Shown: positions 1-11,998, numbered from the stretch's first letter. The stretch is DNA of 64,000 nucleotides from Tetrastigma voinierianum (GCA_016808115.1 JAEQBH010000990.1:1116001-1180000); one strand, 5' to 3'. A program made the numbers and translations. The notes: generated by a model from the letters alone, not told the origin.

Positions 1-180
1 AACAAAATAAAAGAGCGAACCGCTTCTGTCATTAAGAACTAGTTGGTTCACCTGGCTCACCGGCCGGGCCACGCTTCTTATCCAGTTCGATTAATAAAAG
101 GATTTCTGCATTGAACCGGACTAGTTTTGTGGCCGGTCGACGATCCGATCAGTTGGACTGGCCGATCCGGTTTTCAAAAC
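1..180. repeat. Possible CCGGTT-rich dispersed repeat fragment
   Basis: This stretch is richer in CCGG, GGCC and GATCCG words than its surroundings and ends in a CCGGTTTTCAAAAC-like string. Such strings are common in short dispersed repeats of plant genomes. No coding match or terminal repeat was found, and the left part lies outside the window. Confidence 0.25.
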
Positions 181-506
181 ATTGTATATAACCATGAAAA
201 AGACTTTACACTCCCGCAGGAGCATATAGCTACACTTCTTTTTAAGTTGTAATCCAAACACAAATACTTGGGTGAGTTTTCTGGGCTTTTTAGTTTTCTT
301 GGGTGGCCATCTAAAGGGTTGTAATTCACACAAAGAAACCGCAAAACACCTAGTAATGTGGCATTTTAAGAGGTGAAAGTACAATAAGAAAAAGTACAAG
401 AAACAAAGGAAGAATGAAGTAATAAAGAAGTAGGACAATGTCAGATTTGCACACCGATATTTATCAGGACTAAAATTTCTTAAGAATGGAGACAAGCTTC
501 AAAGCT
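181..506 (-). other. 3' flank of the NLR gene, no recognised gene
   Basis: This AT-rich stretch lies just past the NLR stop codon on the minus strand and probably held the 3' untranslated region. An open frame of about 120 codons crosses it on the minus strand, but it is hydrophobic and low-complexity and I recognise nothing in it. Confidence 0.4.
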
Positions 507-717
507 TCACAATTCAGCTCCCCAACTTCTATCAATCAAAATTTCGGGAATACCAAAAATCTTAGGCCAATCTTCATCGGTTTCCTTCTGACATCTTTCA
601 GATAAGTGCTGACATTCATTGATTCGGAGAGTGAGTAGATCATGAGATCAAGCATCTCTCTCTCCGGGAGTGATTTAAATTGGGGTAATTTCATAAAATG
701 AACAAATTTTGTGTTTA
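507..717 (-). pseudogene. NLR resistance gene, C-terminal fragment (piece 4 of 4)
   Basis: This is the C-terminal end of a CC-NBS-LRR protein of the RGA type, which acts as an intracellular immune receptor. Read on the minus strand it starts with an LRR-like stretch (LPQFKSLPE), then after one frameshift shows the family's closing signature: LRINECQHLSERCQKET followed by DEDWPKIFGIPEI. A TGA stop lies at 509-507. Closely similar closing motifs end many plant RGA proteins. The upstream neighbour in the gene is not adjacent: it is at 45340-45653, beyond the Tat element. Removing the element and one GTTTA copy joins ASPMIN directly to TKFVHF in one frame. The frameshift near 635-645 and the loss of contiguity make it a pseudogene piece. 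Confidence 0.88.
713..717. repeat. Target-site duplication GTTTA (left copy, Tat element)
   Basis: The five bases before the Tat 5' LTR are GTTTA. The same five occur at 45340-45344 just after the 3' LTR, and the NLR frame continues across them. Confidence 0.7.
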
Positions 718-1276
718 TGTGAGAAGGCCAACTAACTGCAAAGTTTCCATATTATAAAGACTCCCCAATCAGGTCTTAATCATAGGGCAAGGGTCAAGAT
801 GGTCTACCATATTAAAACTATGCGGGAACCAATCAGATCATAGAGTCTTAAACCCCGTTTGGGATCCCGAGTCCCCCAGTCGGCCATCCTACCACATATG
901 AGAAGTTTGTTATGGATAAATATATTAAGGAGTAAATTACGCATAGCATATTTATTCACGAATCTCCCAATATCCCAATCTCATACGTCTAAAAAACGTG
1001 AATCCTTTATAAGGGATAATTAGTCCTTGATAAGGAAAGAGAGATTTTATCATCAAAATCACGAGATTATTTTCCCTATAATCAAGGAGAAATTTGTGTA
1101 TAAAAGAGAAAGACTCCCCACGAGGGAAGGGTATGCAATTCCAACTGCGCGAACTTTCTTCTTCCTCTTCTCCACCCATGACTAATCACCGAGTAGCTTG
1201 CCTAAGACCGTCATCTGACCCCCATTTTGTGCTTCATCACGCCAAATATAGCCCAGATCGACGATCCGTAATGACA
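718..1276 (+). repeat. Tat element 5' LTR
   Basis: It begins TGTGAGAAGGCC and ends TAATGACA just before the primer-site region. A long block (about 790-1180) matches 44880-45270: it shares ATTAAAACTATGCGGGAA, GTTTGTTATGGATAAATAT, ACGCAT and TCTAAAAAACGT. The conserved block ends at a TATA box, so it is probably the promoter half of the LTR. Confidence 0.8.
1099..1106 (+). promoter_or_regulatory. TATA box of Tat 5' LTR
   Basis: TATAAAAG lies in GTGTATAAAAGAGAAAGACTCC. The same word is at 45191-45198 in the 3' LTR in the same context, so it probably marks the U3/R boundary. Confidence 0.65.
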
Positions 1277-1302
1277 ATTGAGCCTGGCCTCGTGGGAATC
1301 TT
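1277..1302 (+). other. Tat primer-binding-site region (degenerate)
   Basis: Right after the LTR terminal CA comes ATTGAGCCTGGCCTCGTGGG, which resembles the ATTGGCGCCGTCTGTGGGAA primer region of Tat/Ogre elements with small changes. Its position agrees with the LTR end. The exact tRNA cannot be assigned. Confidence 0.5.
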
Positions 1303-1320
1303 GAACAAAAAGTCACATCA

Positions 1321-2110
1321 ATGACGCGTAAGAGTCAGCTTCCAATGGCTTTCCAAAGAGCCCTTCGCTCCAGCAGCTCTGACAGCTCCCTTCCACATCC
1401 GATTCATTGACATAAGTATTTAGCGATGCAACTCGATGATTCAAGGTCAAGATCAATCTTTCATCGCATCAAGACAGTAGAGAAGAAAAGGAGGAGCAAG
1501 CAAGACAGATAAGGGAATTGCAAGATCACACTAAACATTCAAGATGAAAACGACGTCATGTCCAGAGAAACAATGCGCACTGCGAAAGAGACGTGCAAGA
1601 TAGCAGCTAAGGCACCCGATCAAGCAATGATAAAGAAGGAGACCATCGGCCCCCGGGTAAATGTAGATAATCGCGTACGATGAGTCATCCTCGCGTACCA
1701 AATCTCCCCAAGCAAAAGTACAGGCCGGTGCCGCACCAGACACTCAGATCTTGGACATTCAAGAATTCATAATGCCATATCGACGGCAAGAAGGAGAAAT
1801 CGCCCATGTGAATCCACGAATGGTGCTGCCGAGAACTGTTTCAGATTACCTACCACAGAATGAGCCCATGTCAGCCAGATACCGGCTTTCAGAGCATGAC
1901 CCACGCTCTACATACCACCCGGCACGAATGATCCAGTCCTGACGACATGCCTTCCTCATTCTGTAAAGTAGAGTCAAGTAATAGCTCAAGCCCGATAATA
2001 TGCCACCCCAAAATTTGTAGGATCAATGGAGAAGGCCCAAGAGGAACCCATTAAGCCAGTTTCAAGACGAATTAAACCACTGCCAGTTAATGGGTCAATA
2101 GCTCAAGTGA
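1321..2110 (+). pseudogene. Tat gag, N-terminal part
   Basis: An ATG about 20 bases after the primer region opens MTRKSQLPMAF, like the start of Tat gag proteins, which form the capsid of the virus-like particle. Stops and frameshifts follow within about 30 codons, and open pieces continue to about 2.1 kb, including a frame at 1751-1942. The next recognisable gag motif is only at 6.8 kb, so a later insertion (hAT) interrupts the gene. The start was chosen by its distance to the primer site. The segment is assigned mainly by position. Confidence 0.5.
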
Positions 2111-3589
2111 AAAACATGAGGCAAACGAAAATATAATATAAAAACTGAGCTAACTCAATCGCTATCAGCTTTATCCTCTTTCACCTCTCCAACACTTTTC
2201 ATGTTTTGCCAAACAGAGCCTGTCACACCCGCTCCCTAAGTGATTGATCATGTACTTGACAATTCCAAGTTTAGGCCTGATTAAATACAGGCTCTGCTCT
2301 AACGACTTCTATAACCACAAGAAAGTCAGAGAACGTAAGAAGAGAATGAACTCTCATCTCGGATAAGCTTCAAGAAGATTCTCTTTAAATACAGATAACT
2401 TTGGCTGCTTAGAAATTAAGGCGTATTCGAAATTCTCCGGGAATTTTCTCATGTCATTTTTTCTCAACAACCACATGGAATATAAAATTGATAGAACTAT
2501 GTTAGTTCATCCACATAATGGTAACAGAACATGATCAGGAAAATTACTTTTCACCATCTTTTATGGATTAAGATTCTAAATTTTTTCTATCTTCACTCAT
2601 CTTGAATCTGTCTTCAACTACAAAGATCAGACTTGTAACAAAGGCGTTTCTTTCAGTGGTCGACACTGATTAGTCACTGATATGTTCCACATAAAGAAAA
2701 CAAAAAAAAATCTCTTCGTTGTTATCCATGCCAAAACAAATTCTTTTCATTTTAATACTTAAAGATATAATCTGTAAATTGTAATTATATGCCAATAAAA
2801 TCAAATATTTTATGTAACTCTTTCTTAAATTTGGCACATTAACCAACTCATAGAGAGAAACTTTGCACTAATAAATGTTTATACCACACGATCAAAACTA
2901 AAACCCTCCCTAATTGGAAGAAAATGAGAACGTGGAATATAAACTAACTTTAATGTCTAAAAGAACGTTCAAATACAACTAATCATGAGCCAATAAACAT
3001 GAATGAGGTTAAACACTGTTACATAAAACCCAAAACCTTCCATTGATACAAGCTAGAAATCACGATTTAGTCATTAAAACCACCACTCATACAAGGTTAA
3101 TTGTTGACCTTCCATATCACAATTGAAGTTAAAATTCAAAGAATTCAAATCCAGATCCAAGAAAGAAACAGAACCACCATCTGATCACAAAAAACTTATT
3201 CACTTAATAGCTTAACACTCATGCTTTCTAAAAATATACAAAGATAAACAGACTCAAGATCACTAACTGCATGGTATCGCCTAGGCAATTGCCCGGTATT
3301 ACCTAGGCAAATAGTTATTCTTGTTTCATAGTTCCCATTTATGTGAAAAAATTGTTATTAAGTTATTACATTACCATTTCTTGATAGGTGTGTCATTAGT
3401 ACATTTTTGTTTTGATCAACCCACACCATATTTTTAGCATCTAATTCAATTTAGCTGAACTCTGTATGGAATTTTGACTATAATAGATATCATAAATCTC
3501 AAGGTCCTTTCAATTTATGCTTTCTTTCATTCTTTCTCTTTTTTAATGATTTTACCAAGTTTTTCTAATTGTTTTTTAATCAATAACAG
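2111..3589. other. AT-rich stretch without recognised gene
   Basis: No coding similarity was seen. It lies between the last Tat gag sequence and the hAT coding region and probably holds the hAT 5' non-coding part. Terminal inverted repeats and an 8-bp target duplication were looked for by eye and not found. Confidence 0.4.
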
Positions 3590-5720
3590 ACTATACTATG
3601 CCTCCAAGGTCAACAACCACACTACTTAGTATAATAGATGATGAAGACCAAATGTTGCAAACTCTAGTTTTGAGTAACACTAATATTGATGAGAGTCATG
3701 AGATTATCAACCACAAACTAAAAGGCCAAGGCTTAACCTCTCATGCGGAATTTTTGGTGGAACCTGGGCGGAAGATAAAAGAAAAATGAAAATGTAAGGT
3801 CAGGGGAAGAACTACACCTGCAAGGAATCTAGAACTTCTACTTAGCACGCCACATTCCTAGATGTCACATGATACCTCAATTTCAAGATGGAGAACACAC
3901 TGATTATATGAAGTTATAAACAGAAAATTTCACTTTAATGTGAATCGAGAGACATTGTCTCCAATTGATTATTTCTACATGATCTACCTCTGACATTGTT
4001 GAGCGAGGGTGTTTAGAAAGTATCAAAAGTTTTGAATGAAGATCACATTTCAGAAAAACCACAATGTGATAATGGAAGAAACAATGTTGAAAAGAAATTT
4101 TGAAGTTGATACTAGGCCAAACCTTTAGAGTGTGCCTAACTTTTAATTGTTGGACTGCATGCACCAATATTTGATATATCTTTTTGACTGCACATTATGT
4201 TGATAAGGATTGAAATCTAAAAGTAAAATTTAATATCGTTCACACGCAACTTCCACACACCGGACATGATTTGGCATTATTTTGAATTTACATCAAAGAA
4301 TGTAACAAAAATATTTCACTACTAGACAACGCACTTCTCAACACAACATGCAAAACATGTTGAAAGAACATTTATGCTTTGTGGAAATAGCTTGTTACTT
4401 AAACAGAGAGTTCTTTCATATTAGATGTCTGCAATATATTCAAAACCTTATTGGTTCCAGATGGTTCAAGGTTTGTTGTTGGCTTAATAACAAAACCAGT
4501 TACGCACTATAAGAGCATCCGAGAGTAGGAAGAAACACTCAATGTGTTGAACAAGTCAGGATTGATACATCAATCAGCTTGAAATCACACCCGATTACTA
4601 GATGGAACTCTACTTATACAATGCTGATTATTGCAAACCACTGATTCTGCCTTTTCATAGTTTGAGTTTGATTGATAAAAATTATAGGTGGTGTCCATTC
4701 AATGATGAATGAAGGCTAGAGCAACTTCAATGTGTGAATTCTGAAGCCATTTTACACAATAACCACCTTGATTTAAGGATCACTCATTATCCTATTTTTA
4801 ACTTGTATTTTAAACTATATTTATATTCTTTTTATATCTAACTTGACAAATGAGGATTTGTTGATTCAAAGCATGTGTCAGAGAAGTCAACAAGCAACCA
4901 TAAGTATTGGAGTAATATAGTGTGGTTCTTGCATTCGGGGGTTATTCTTGATCCGACTAGTTTAATTTCGAGGTCTACTTATTCAAGACTTGACCTATCT
5001 CGGCCATGAAGAAAAATTAGAAAGGGTGTTAAGGCTTTGTATGCACTTTTCGAGGAGAATAACAAAGGTACATCAACTAACTCTGACTTCTTTTCTTCTA
5101 ATGTGAATCAACAACCAAGTATTGTTAGAGGAGAAAGGAAAAGCAGTCTACATATGACAAACGCCTCAACAGAAACCATTTTCTTTTTCTTTTAAATTAC
5201 ATATAAATATATCTATTATTTAATAAAATATTGATCTGTTAGTGATTTTGGAAGAGGCTGATCGCTAAGAAACTAAATAATCATAGAAAGTCTCAACTTG
5301 ATGTCTATTTGGAAGAGCTAAGAACTTTTTCAAGAAATTTAATGCCAATATCACTGTATTAGAAATGAACAGACTAAGATCTTCATAAGAATGACATGTG
5401 ATGTATTTGCATTCCAATAACAATAGTCGATTATACCCGCTTTTAGCATTGGGCTCTCGTGTTTTGAGCAAGCATGGGTCTCACTGCTTGATTTAAACGC
5501 CCTCATATACACATGTAACTCAATACTTGGATTTTTGGCAACTTTAAACTTTTTCTATGATTTATAATATGACACTTCTTTATAGCAATTACTTATTAAT
5601 TATGTTTATTTTATTTATAGATGATGATGACTCAACCAACGACATCATCTTTCTAATGGGAGTCAAACGCTATTATCGAGATGAGCGCAGATGAGGATGA
5701 AGATTAGATATGGGATTTCA
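3590..5720 (+). pseudogene. hAT-superfamily (Ac-like) transposase, decayed
   Basis: hAT transposases cut and paste DNA transposons. In order on the plus strand, spread over frames, I see: a BED-type zinc finger at about 3785-3870 (KCKV, then YLARHIPRC); the first catalytic block CWTACTNI followed by LTAHYVD at 4145-4200; the conserved TRWNSTY motif at 4597-4617; and the C-terminal dimerisation block at about 5385-5510 (IPITIVDYTRF, then SIG and SRVLSKHGS). Many stops and frameshifts break it. The Asp that normally stands just before CWT is Asn (AAT at 4145-4147), so the first catalytic acid is lost. It sits inside Tat gag, so it arrived after the Tat element. An intron may lie near 5180-5250. 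Confidence 0.8.
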
Positions 5721-6569
5721 TTTGAAACTTCATATTTGTAGTTTTAAAGATATTATTTATTGCCAATTTTAGTCATTGCACTTTGAATATTAACATGTTT
5801 TTCATAGCTTTGTTTATTTAACTTCGATTGTTATGCTTTGATGTTTTATTGTTTCTTTTATGATGATTTGAACTTAATTTCAGTTGGTAGTTCACTACTT
5901 TTAATATATGCTATTGTAAGAAGTTACCGCATTTGCTTTAATATATATTGACCATTTTAAATGCATTACAAGTATTTCCTCTCTTCCTTCATTTTTGTAT
6001 CAGGTATGCTCCCATTCACTAAACCATAAACTTCTTGTAATCAAATTTCATCGGTTTTTCTTCATAATAACATAAACTTTCTTCTTTACATGCGTGAGTA
6101 GAAAAAACGTGAAATGTGTACCTTACAAGAATTTGTGCATTCAAATGGAGAACTTTGTCTTCAATCATATTTAATACTCTTATTATTTGTTGAAGGTTTG
6201 ATTTTGAGGGGCAACTTGCTCATTTTATTGCATAATCATTAATCAACTAGGGGCATGGAGTGTTAATTCAAATTTTAAGGCACTATTTCACTGAATAAGC
6301 TTTTAGTGATTCAACATGTCGATGTCACCACAAGGAAAATCTAATCCAACTTTTTTGCGGATAAGGAATTGTAGGAAAATTAATTCAAGGAAATTCATCA
6401 ACACTTTTGGTGTATGTGTTTACATCAAAAAAAATCTATACCCATTGATCACAATTTATGGAACCACCACTTTGGAAAATTTTGGGGCCTTTGAGGAATC
6501 GGTCTACGAATGCATTCGAACTGGCGCAGGATACTACAAATATATATATATATATATATATATAAGAGT

Positions 6570-6617
<48 letters not shown>

Positions 6618-6690
6618 TTAAACATACTTTTACATTTTCTATATTTTAAATTTCAGACCGATTTTCGTTCATACTTCATGGTCTACCACA
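5721..6690. other. AT-rich stretch between hAT and Tat gag
   Basis: It holds the probable hAT 3' part and a TA microsatellite. An open frame at 6316-6621 runs into the microsatellite and resembles nothing I know. Confidence 0.4.
6540..6612. repeat. TA dinucleotide microsatellite
   Basis: Two runs of alternating T and A (about 6540-6564 and 6571-6611) flank a short AGAGTAG break. Confidence 0.95.
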
Positions 6691-6784
6691 CCAATAAGGT
6701 CCAATAAAAATGGCTGAAGTGGCCCTGACTCATTTGGCCCGACACGGTGGGTTAAAGGAATGTCGGCTGTACTAGCCTGCTTCC

Positions 6785-7700
6785 CCACCTTCACCCTAGT
6801 GGCGACACATTCTCGACTACGAGTTGCCCCGCGGGTTTGTCATACCAATTTTCACTATATTTGACGACTCTACTGACCCTTACGATCACATGCTCCATTA
6901 CAATCAGGCGATGACTTTGAATGCCGGTAATGACCTTCTATTATGCAAAGCTTCTGCACGGTTTGCGAGGCCTCGCACTAGCCTGGTTTCACAAGCTCCT
7001 ACGAAACTCAATAAATACATGGCGAACTTTGGTGGAGCTGCTCATCTCGCAAGACCTATGCCTAAAGGCATTAAAAATGAATATTAGTTCCTTGCAAACT
7101 ATTTTGAAACACGATGAAGAGTCCATACGGGACTTCACAAGGAAGTTCAGGCAAGTCATCCAACAAATAGAATTTTATAGCATGGATGCAGTCCTTCAGA
7201 ACTTCAGGAGAAGCTTCGAGTCGTCGACTCCCTTCTTCCACTCGCTATCCTGCACTCCACCAAAGAATAATGGAAGAGTTATACAGCAGCAGATTGTGAT
7301 AATCAAACGACATCAATATTCGAGCAAAGAACCTAGATAAAATGACCAAACCCAATGCACGAGAAAGATAAGCCAAAGAAAGAGCAGCCAGTCCGTTGCC
7401 TAAAGGAAGGTTGAGCTGAGACCGGAAGCGCACCTCGACACCACCTCATATAAGGAGAGAGCCCCTACACGATCCCCTAAATATCTGCCAGACGTAAAGG
7501 CTATCGCCTCATTCGCGACTCCATCAGATTAAACTGGTCGCACCTATCCGCATCTGATCTTGCCCAGAGAAACAAATTGAGGTGCGATTATCATAGTGAC
7601 CATGGACATGAAACCGACCTAAGGTCGAAGTCTAAAGCTCTAGCAGAAAAGCCGATCAAGGCAGACACCCCGAAGAGGCAACTCAAGGAAGTAGATCAGG
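6785..7700 (+). pseudogene. Tat gag, C-terminal part
   Basis: The capsid core resumes with ILDYELPRGFVIP, FDDSTDPYDHMLHYNQAM and, after a frameshift, LRGLALAWFHKL and DEESIRDFTRKFRQ. This is the usual Tat gag order (target peptide, STDP-H-L-Y-QAM, AW-F, ES-R-F--RF). At 7583 a zinc-knuckle-like CDYHSDHGHETDL follows, as in Tat gag C-termini. Frameshifts near 6950 and several stops make it non-functional. The protease frame starts 240 bases downstream. The missing middle lies on the other side of the hAT insertion. Confidence 0.75.
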
Positions 7701-7942
7701 TGGAGCCTGGCAAACACAAGTAGAATTACAAAATTTAGTCCAGAATAGCACCTGCATCATTAAACCACCCATAAACTATAATTGTTTTCCAACTGATAAT
7801 CAGTACAACTGCCCGCCTGCAGAAGAAACCTGAATAGTGGCTGGCTATTAAGGCTGTGTGAATAAAAACGCCATAAAAACTGTGGGAAGCCGAATGAGTA
7901 ATGTCCCCATGATCCTCTTCGGTTAATCCAAATAGGGTCATT

Positions 7943-8341
7943 GTGCCTCACTATGATGCCTTGGTACTCACCCTCTGTATTAATGGTTTTGATGTGCATA
8001 GGGTGCTGGTGGAGCTTGGCAGTGCGGCAGATTTATTACAACTTCTAGCCTTCATACAGATGAAGCTTTCTTCTGACATGCTAAATTCAGCCGGGCGAAT
8101 CCTCTCTGGTTTCAACGGAGCAACTACAACGACGCTAGGAGATGTCACACTTCCTGTGAAAGTCGGGCCAGCCACTCAACTGGTTTTGTTCTCAATCGTC
8201 GAGGACTTGGGGCCTTATAATGCCACGGTGGACCGGACTTGGCTGCACTCCACGAAGGATGTGCCTTCAACGTACCACCAAATGGTAAGCTATCTAACAA
8301 ACGTTGGGCAGGTTGATCTTTGGTGGTTGGCTATACGGTGC
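7943..8341 (+). pseudogene. Tat aspartic protease
   Basis: An open frame of 133 codons reads PHYDALVLTLCINGFDVHRV at its start, then LVELGSAADLL, LSGFNGATTTTLGDVTLPV and VGPATQLVLFSIVED, ending near a TWLHSTKDVPSTYHQ block. This is the retropepsin of Tat elements, which frees gag and pol products. The active-site triad is normally D-[TS]-G. Here the Asp is Glu (V-E-L-G), so the enzyme would be dead even though the frame is open. It is the best-preserved frame of this element. RT follows at about 8.45 kb. Confidence 0.82.
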
Positions 8342-8449
8342 TAATAACTGTCCAGCAGGGCGAGAGAAGGAAGTGCGATTCTGAACAGCCTCCCCTGGAT
8401 GATTAGACCGGCCATAGCAATCATAGTATGTCACCCGGGACGTATAAGA

Positions 8450-8804
8450 AAAGGACCACGCACAAATCCATTGAAGAAGTAGAGTCGATGGACCGTGAGA
8501 AGTTCACTCCATTTACCTCCCTTTCCGTCTAATGAAGAAAGGAGCAAGCATAACCACGGGCCACAACCATAGATATATTCACCTGGAGATACCCCGATAT
8601 GACTGATAAACTGGCGGTGGCTTTCACAACCTAACGCTCTCCCTAACGCCAAGCCAATAAGGTAAGGTGAGGCGTATTCCATCTAGATCGACACTCATCA
8701 CAAGATCACATGATAATCTTCATAGCAGGCCTTATAAAAGAGGAAGTAATTCCACAATGGGGTGGTATTGAAGTTAAGGTGGTAAGTGGCGGTATGTAGA
8801 CTAT
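8450..8804 (+). pseudogene. Tat reverse transcriptase, N-terminal part
   Basis: Fragments in several frames follow the RT approach of Tat elements: a YIHLEIPRY-like block near 8570, LNALPNAKPIR at about 8632, AGLIKEEVIPQWGG at about 8729, and KWRYVDY ending at 8804. KWR-VDY is the strand just before the TDLN motif of RT. The domain stops there because Athila-1 begins. The remainder resumes with YTDLNEACPKDSF at 43119. The junction falls within one codon context, which is the main proof of the nesting. Confidence 0.72.
8800..8804. repeat. Target-site duplication of Athila-1 (left copy, degenerate)
   Basis: ACTAT here pairs with CCTAC at 43118-43122. The RT codons for Tyr-Thr (TAC ACT) suggest an original ACTAC, with one change in each copy. 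Confidence 0.5.
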
Positions 8805-10750
8805 CGTAACCAAATTTTCTAGACACAAACAAAGATCAAACTGGTCCTACTACCTAAAACTGCAAGACCTTTTATACAAATCGTGACACTACTCGCTCAT
8901 GACCATTATCGCCCCTGCATCAGACTAAAACTTGTTGCCAACCAAAATAACTCAGATGCTCATAAGAAAAGGTTTTATTACCAACCTAAATCAAAGACAC
9001 TTATCCCAAGAATGCATCATACAATAAAGTGGAATCTATAGTCTTGAACATTGTCTGACTTTAGATTTGTTAAAAATTGTTCAATTATCCCAACTACCAA
9101 GTTCTACACTATTTGAACTTCACTCTTATAAAATTCTTGACCTACCGTAGAATTTTAATATCTAATATTTTACATCTATACAAAGAAAATCTAAAATTCT
9201 AACATGGACTGGATCAACCGTGATCACGAAGTGAACATTGAATTTGATCATGAAACCATCAATTCCCTCGTATCTCAACCTATTCGATTCTATCATGAAT
9301 CGAATATGAAATTGTCAAAGATGAAGGCAATAATTAACTTCATCAACTGATACTTCTACCGATTAGATATTCATGTTCATTTCTCGATTCATGTTTCTAA
9401 TCCAGTTACTTGAAATAAAAACTCATAAGATTCTGGGTATTTTCTCTCAACATTATACCCATTTCGCACAATCGCATCCTTACTTTCAAGACAGGCACCG
9501 CTAAATATCTACTCAAATGAATGATGTCATCTCAAAACTTTCAAGAGTTCTTTTTGACGCACCTGCTAACACGGGATCGGGATCCTTCTTCCAGATCAAG
9601 AAGAAATCTCTAATTGATTAATTTGATAGCTCACTCAACCCATTCTCAACCATGAGCAAAATTGAGGATATATCTAAATAATCTTTTAGAGCTCGTTAGT
9701 TCTTCAATATTTGTCTAACATACCCTGCCAATCGTGATCACGCCTCGTGAATTTCCATCTCACACTCGAGGGCCTCCTGAAATCGAGCCACCACAACTTA
9801 TGGGTATTCGTTACTAATATCGGGAACAATTCACTACATGAACATCACACATCTCAAATAATTTCAAAGATTCTCAACACAGAATTTCCTTTCTATTGGG
9901 TACAAACAATCGCGACCTGACATAAGACTTTTCCAACGGAAGTCGTGTTCCTCGAAAAATCGATTGGCGTTGAACATTGAAATACCGGGATAAGGAAATT
10001 CCAATGAAGCCGTAATCAATCAAGAAATGAAACCCGTAGTTTGTCTGAATACATTATAATCGCACAAGAATCTAAAGAATTCAACAATTTAATTTGAACT
10101 CAAAACTTCAAACACAAAATCATCATCCAATAAAACTAATTGAAATTCTACGCTAATCTAATCTACTCACGAAGACAAAATAAAATAAACGAAAAGAAAA
10201 TAAAGAAAAGAAAAATATAATACAAAGGAGCCCTTAGCTCCCTACAACGCCCACTTTCCACCAAGAGCAACCGAGAAGATCGTGACGCTTCCTAATTGCT
10301 TCTATTTATATATAGAGACCTTAAAAGTTCGCCCAACTTGATATTTAACCCACCTGAAACGGGGACGCCTTCTCCCGCTGTCATCCCGGCAGTCTCAAAG
10401 AGACGTAGTTTTCAATTTTGTTTACGCCGCTGATGTCTTAATCTCGCCTGAGGTCCTCCTACCTTAGTCGCGATAAGAGTTTTCTTGAACACAACAACAC
10501 ACAGTGGCTCGTCCTCCACTGACGCACCATACTTTCTGCCACGCATAAAAAGATTCGTCTGGTCTGCCAAAACTCTCGCTCAGACATTTGCATCTCTGGC
10601 CACACCCAAAAGTTTGTCGCGATGAAATGCCCACCACCTCGCTTCCTTGTTGCAACTTCATTTCGTTGTTGCGACTGACTTCAGGTTTGGGATGTTTTGG
10701 TATGTCGTGACCCCAATATACAGGTCAGCCAGAACTCCCGTCTGAGAGGG
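8805..10750 (-). repeat. Athila-1 3' LTR, U5-side part
   Basis: It aligns with 40336 onward: CGTAACCAAATTTTCTAGACAC here matches TGTTAACCAAATTTTTGACAC there, and GAGCAAAATTGAGGATATAT at 9655 recurs at 41246. Near 10430-10720 it carries TCGCGAC-like words. It ends where element D begins. Confidence 0.8.
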
Positions 10751-10933
10751 TGTACTAAGATTAACCGTAGGGTCGATATGTACACCAAAGGCTTCTTAAT
10801 TATTTTCGAGTGCTAGTGATTTTTGAAAGTTGTTTTTAAGGATGAAATTGTAAAATTTTTCAAGTTTAACGACATCACAGAATTAAGGAAACAGGGTGAA
10901 AGTACAAATCATGGAAACTTTAATTGCTAAAGG

Positions 10934-10953
10934 ATAATAATAATAATAATAAT
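10934..10953. repeat. ATA trinucleotide run
   Basis: A short run of ATA/AAT repeats lies inside the element D 5' LTR. Confidence 0.9.
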
Positions 10954-11250
10954 CACCACTGTTCAGCAGCCTAAAATTCCTCTAGATCCTTGATGGCAAA
11001 CTACCACGCCGTTAAATTGCCTTATGAACGAGACCCAAAAATTTCGTTGAATTCTCGAGACAACTGAATATTTTACGAATTTTTAAGATAAATCGTCAAA
11101 ATGATTCTTAGAGACTAGATTTTTACAGCAATCTCTAAGCTCGAAATGACTTGAGCTAAATTCATTTAAAATAGTGAACTCCAAAATAAATAAATTGTTT
11201 CTGGGGAAGAAATGACTTAATGGGGCAATATGAGCCACTATCCCACCAGC

Positions 11251-11273
11251 AATAATAATAATAATAATAATAA
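11251..11273. repeat. AAT trinucleotide run
   Basis: Seven to eight AAT units lie in the element D 5' LTR. The other LTR has a shorter AATAATAAGAAT at about 28360. Confidence 0.9.
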
Positions 11274-11998
11274 GAATTAAAGTTAAGATAAAAACAAAAA
11301 GCAGCAGAACCTCACCAGTATTAGAGACGGAGAAAGAGAGCGTGCGAGATAGAGATTTTAGAGAGAGAAACTTCTCTCTAAGATCTACGGAAATCGGACC
11401 GTAAATTTTTGTCGTAGCAGAATGCAAAGTTGGTCTATGCGACGAGGGCTACGTGTGGATACCAAAAACTTAGCATTTTGTCAACTCCAAGAGGGAGGAA
11501 AAATTTATACTTACAGTATTTCAATTTCTGTGCCGCTTACGTAATTAAATTTTCTATTTGATGCCGTGAAATTCTCATCCCAAAATTTTAGACTGAGTTT
11601 AGGAATTTTTAGGAATTTTGGACTGGTTTACGCTTCGCTGAATTTTAACTGTTGACAACTCAAAGAAATGATTTTGTTCCACAATTCTATGGTAATTTTC
11701 TTTAAATGTTTTGGATGTTTTAGACTCTGCGGAGTCCCTTGAGTCTAGAATCTAGCCACTGTGACAGCATTCGTGCCCACATATTTTCGAAAATTTAATC
11801 AGAAAGCACCAAGTGTGCAAATTCTTTTTTCGCTGTGCTAACGCATGGCCTAACAAGCATCGAATATATAGGTGTACAGCTTTATATGGAAAAATTGCGA
11901 AGTCAAGGCTCAATTGTTGTAATCAAAAGGTATCGCTCAAACTTTTATTTTTCTGTATTATTAGTGTATTATTTATAAATCGTTTTACACTGGTATGT

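Noticed and set aside
121..495. 124-codon minus-strand frame beside the NLR end
   Set aside because: It is hydrophobic and low-complexity, lies downstream of the NLR stop codon and has no recognisable domain, so it is treated as 3' flank.
6316..6621. 101-codon open frame on the plus strand
   Set aside because: Its end is the translated TA microsatellite, and no family was recognised in the first 70 codons.
7951..8175. 74-codon open frame on the minus strand
   Set aside because: It is the antisense shadow of the Tat protease frame.
9180..10300. Repeated similarity to 40.7-41.9 kb that could be a separate solo LTR
   Set aside because: Its left end abuts the split Tat RT frame and its missing half is at 29.3-29.9 kb, so it is the interrupted 3' LTR of Athila-1 and not a solo LTR.
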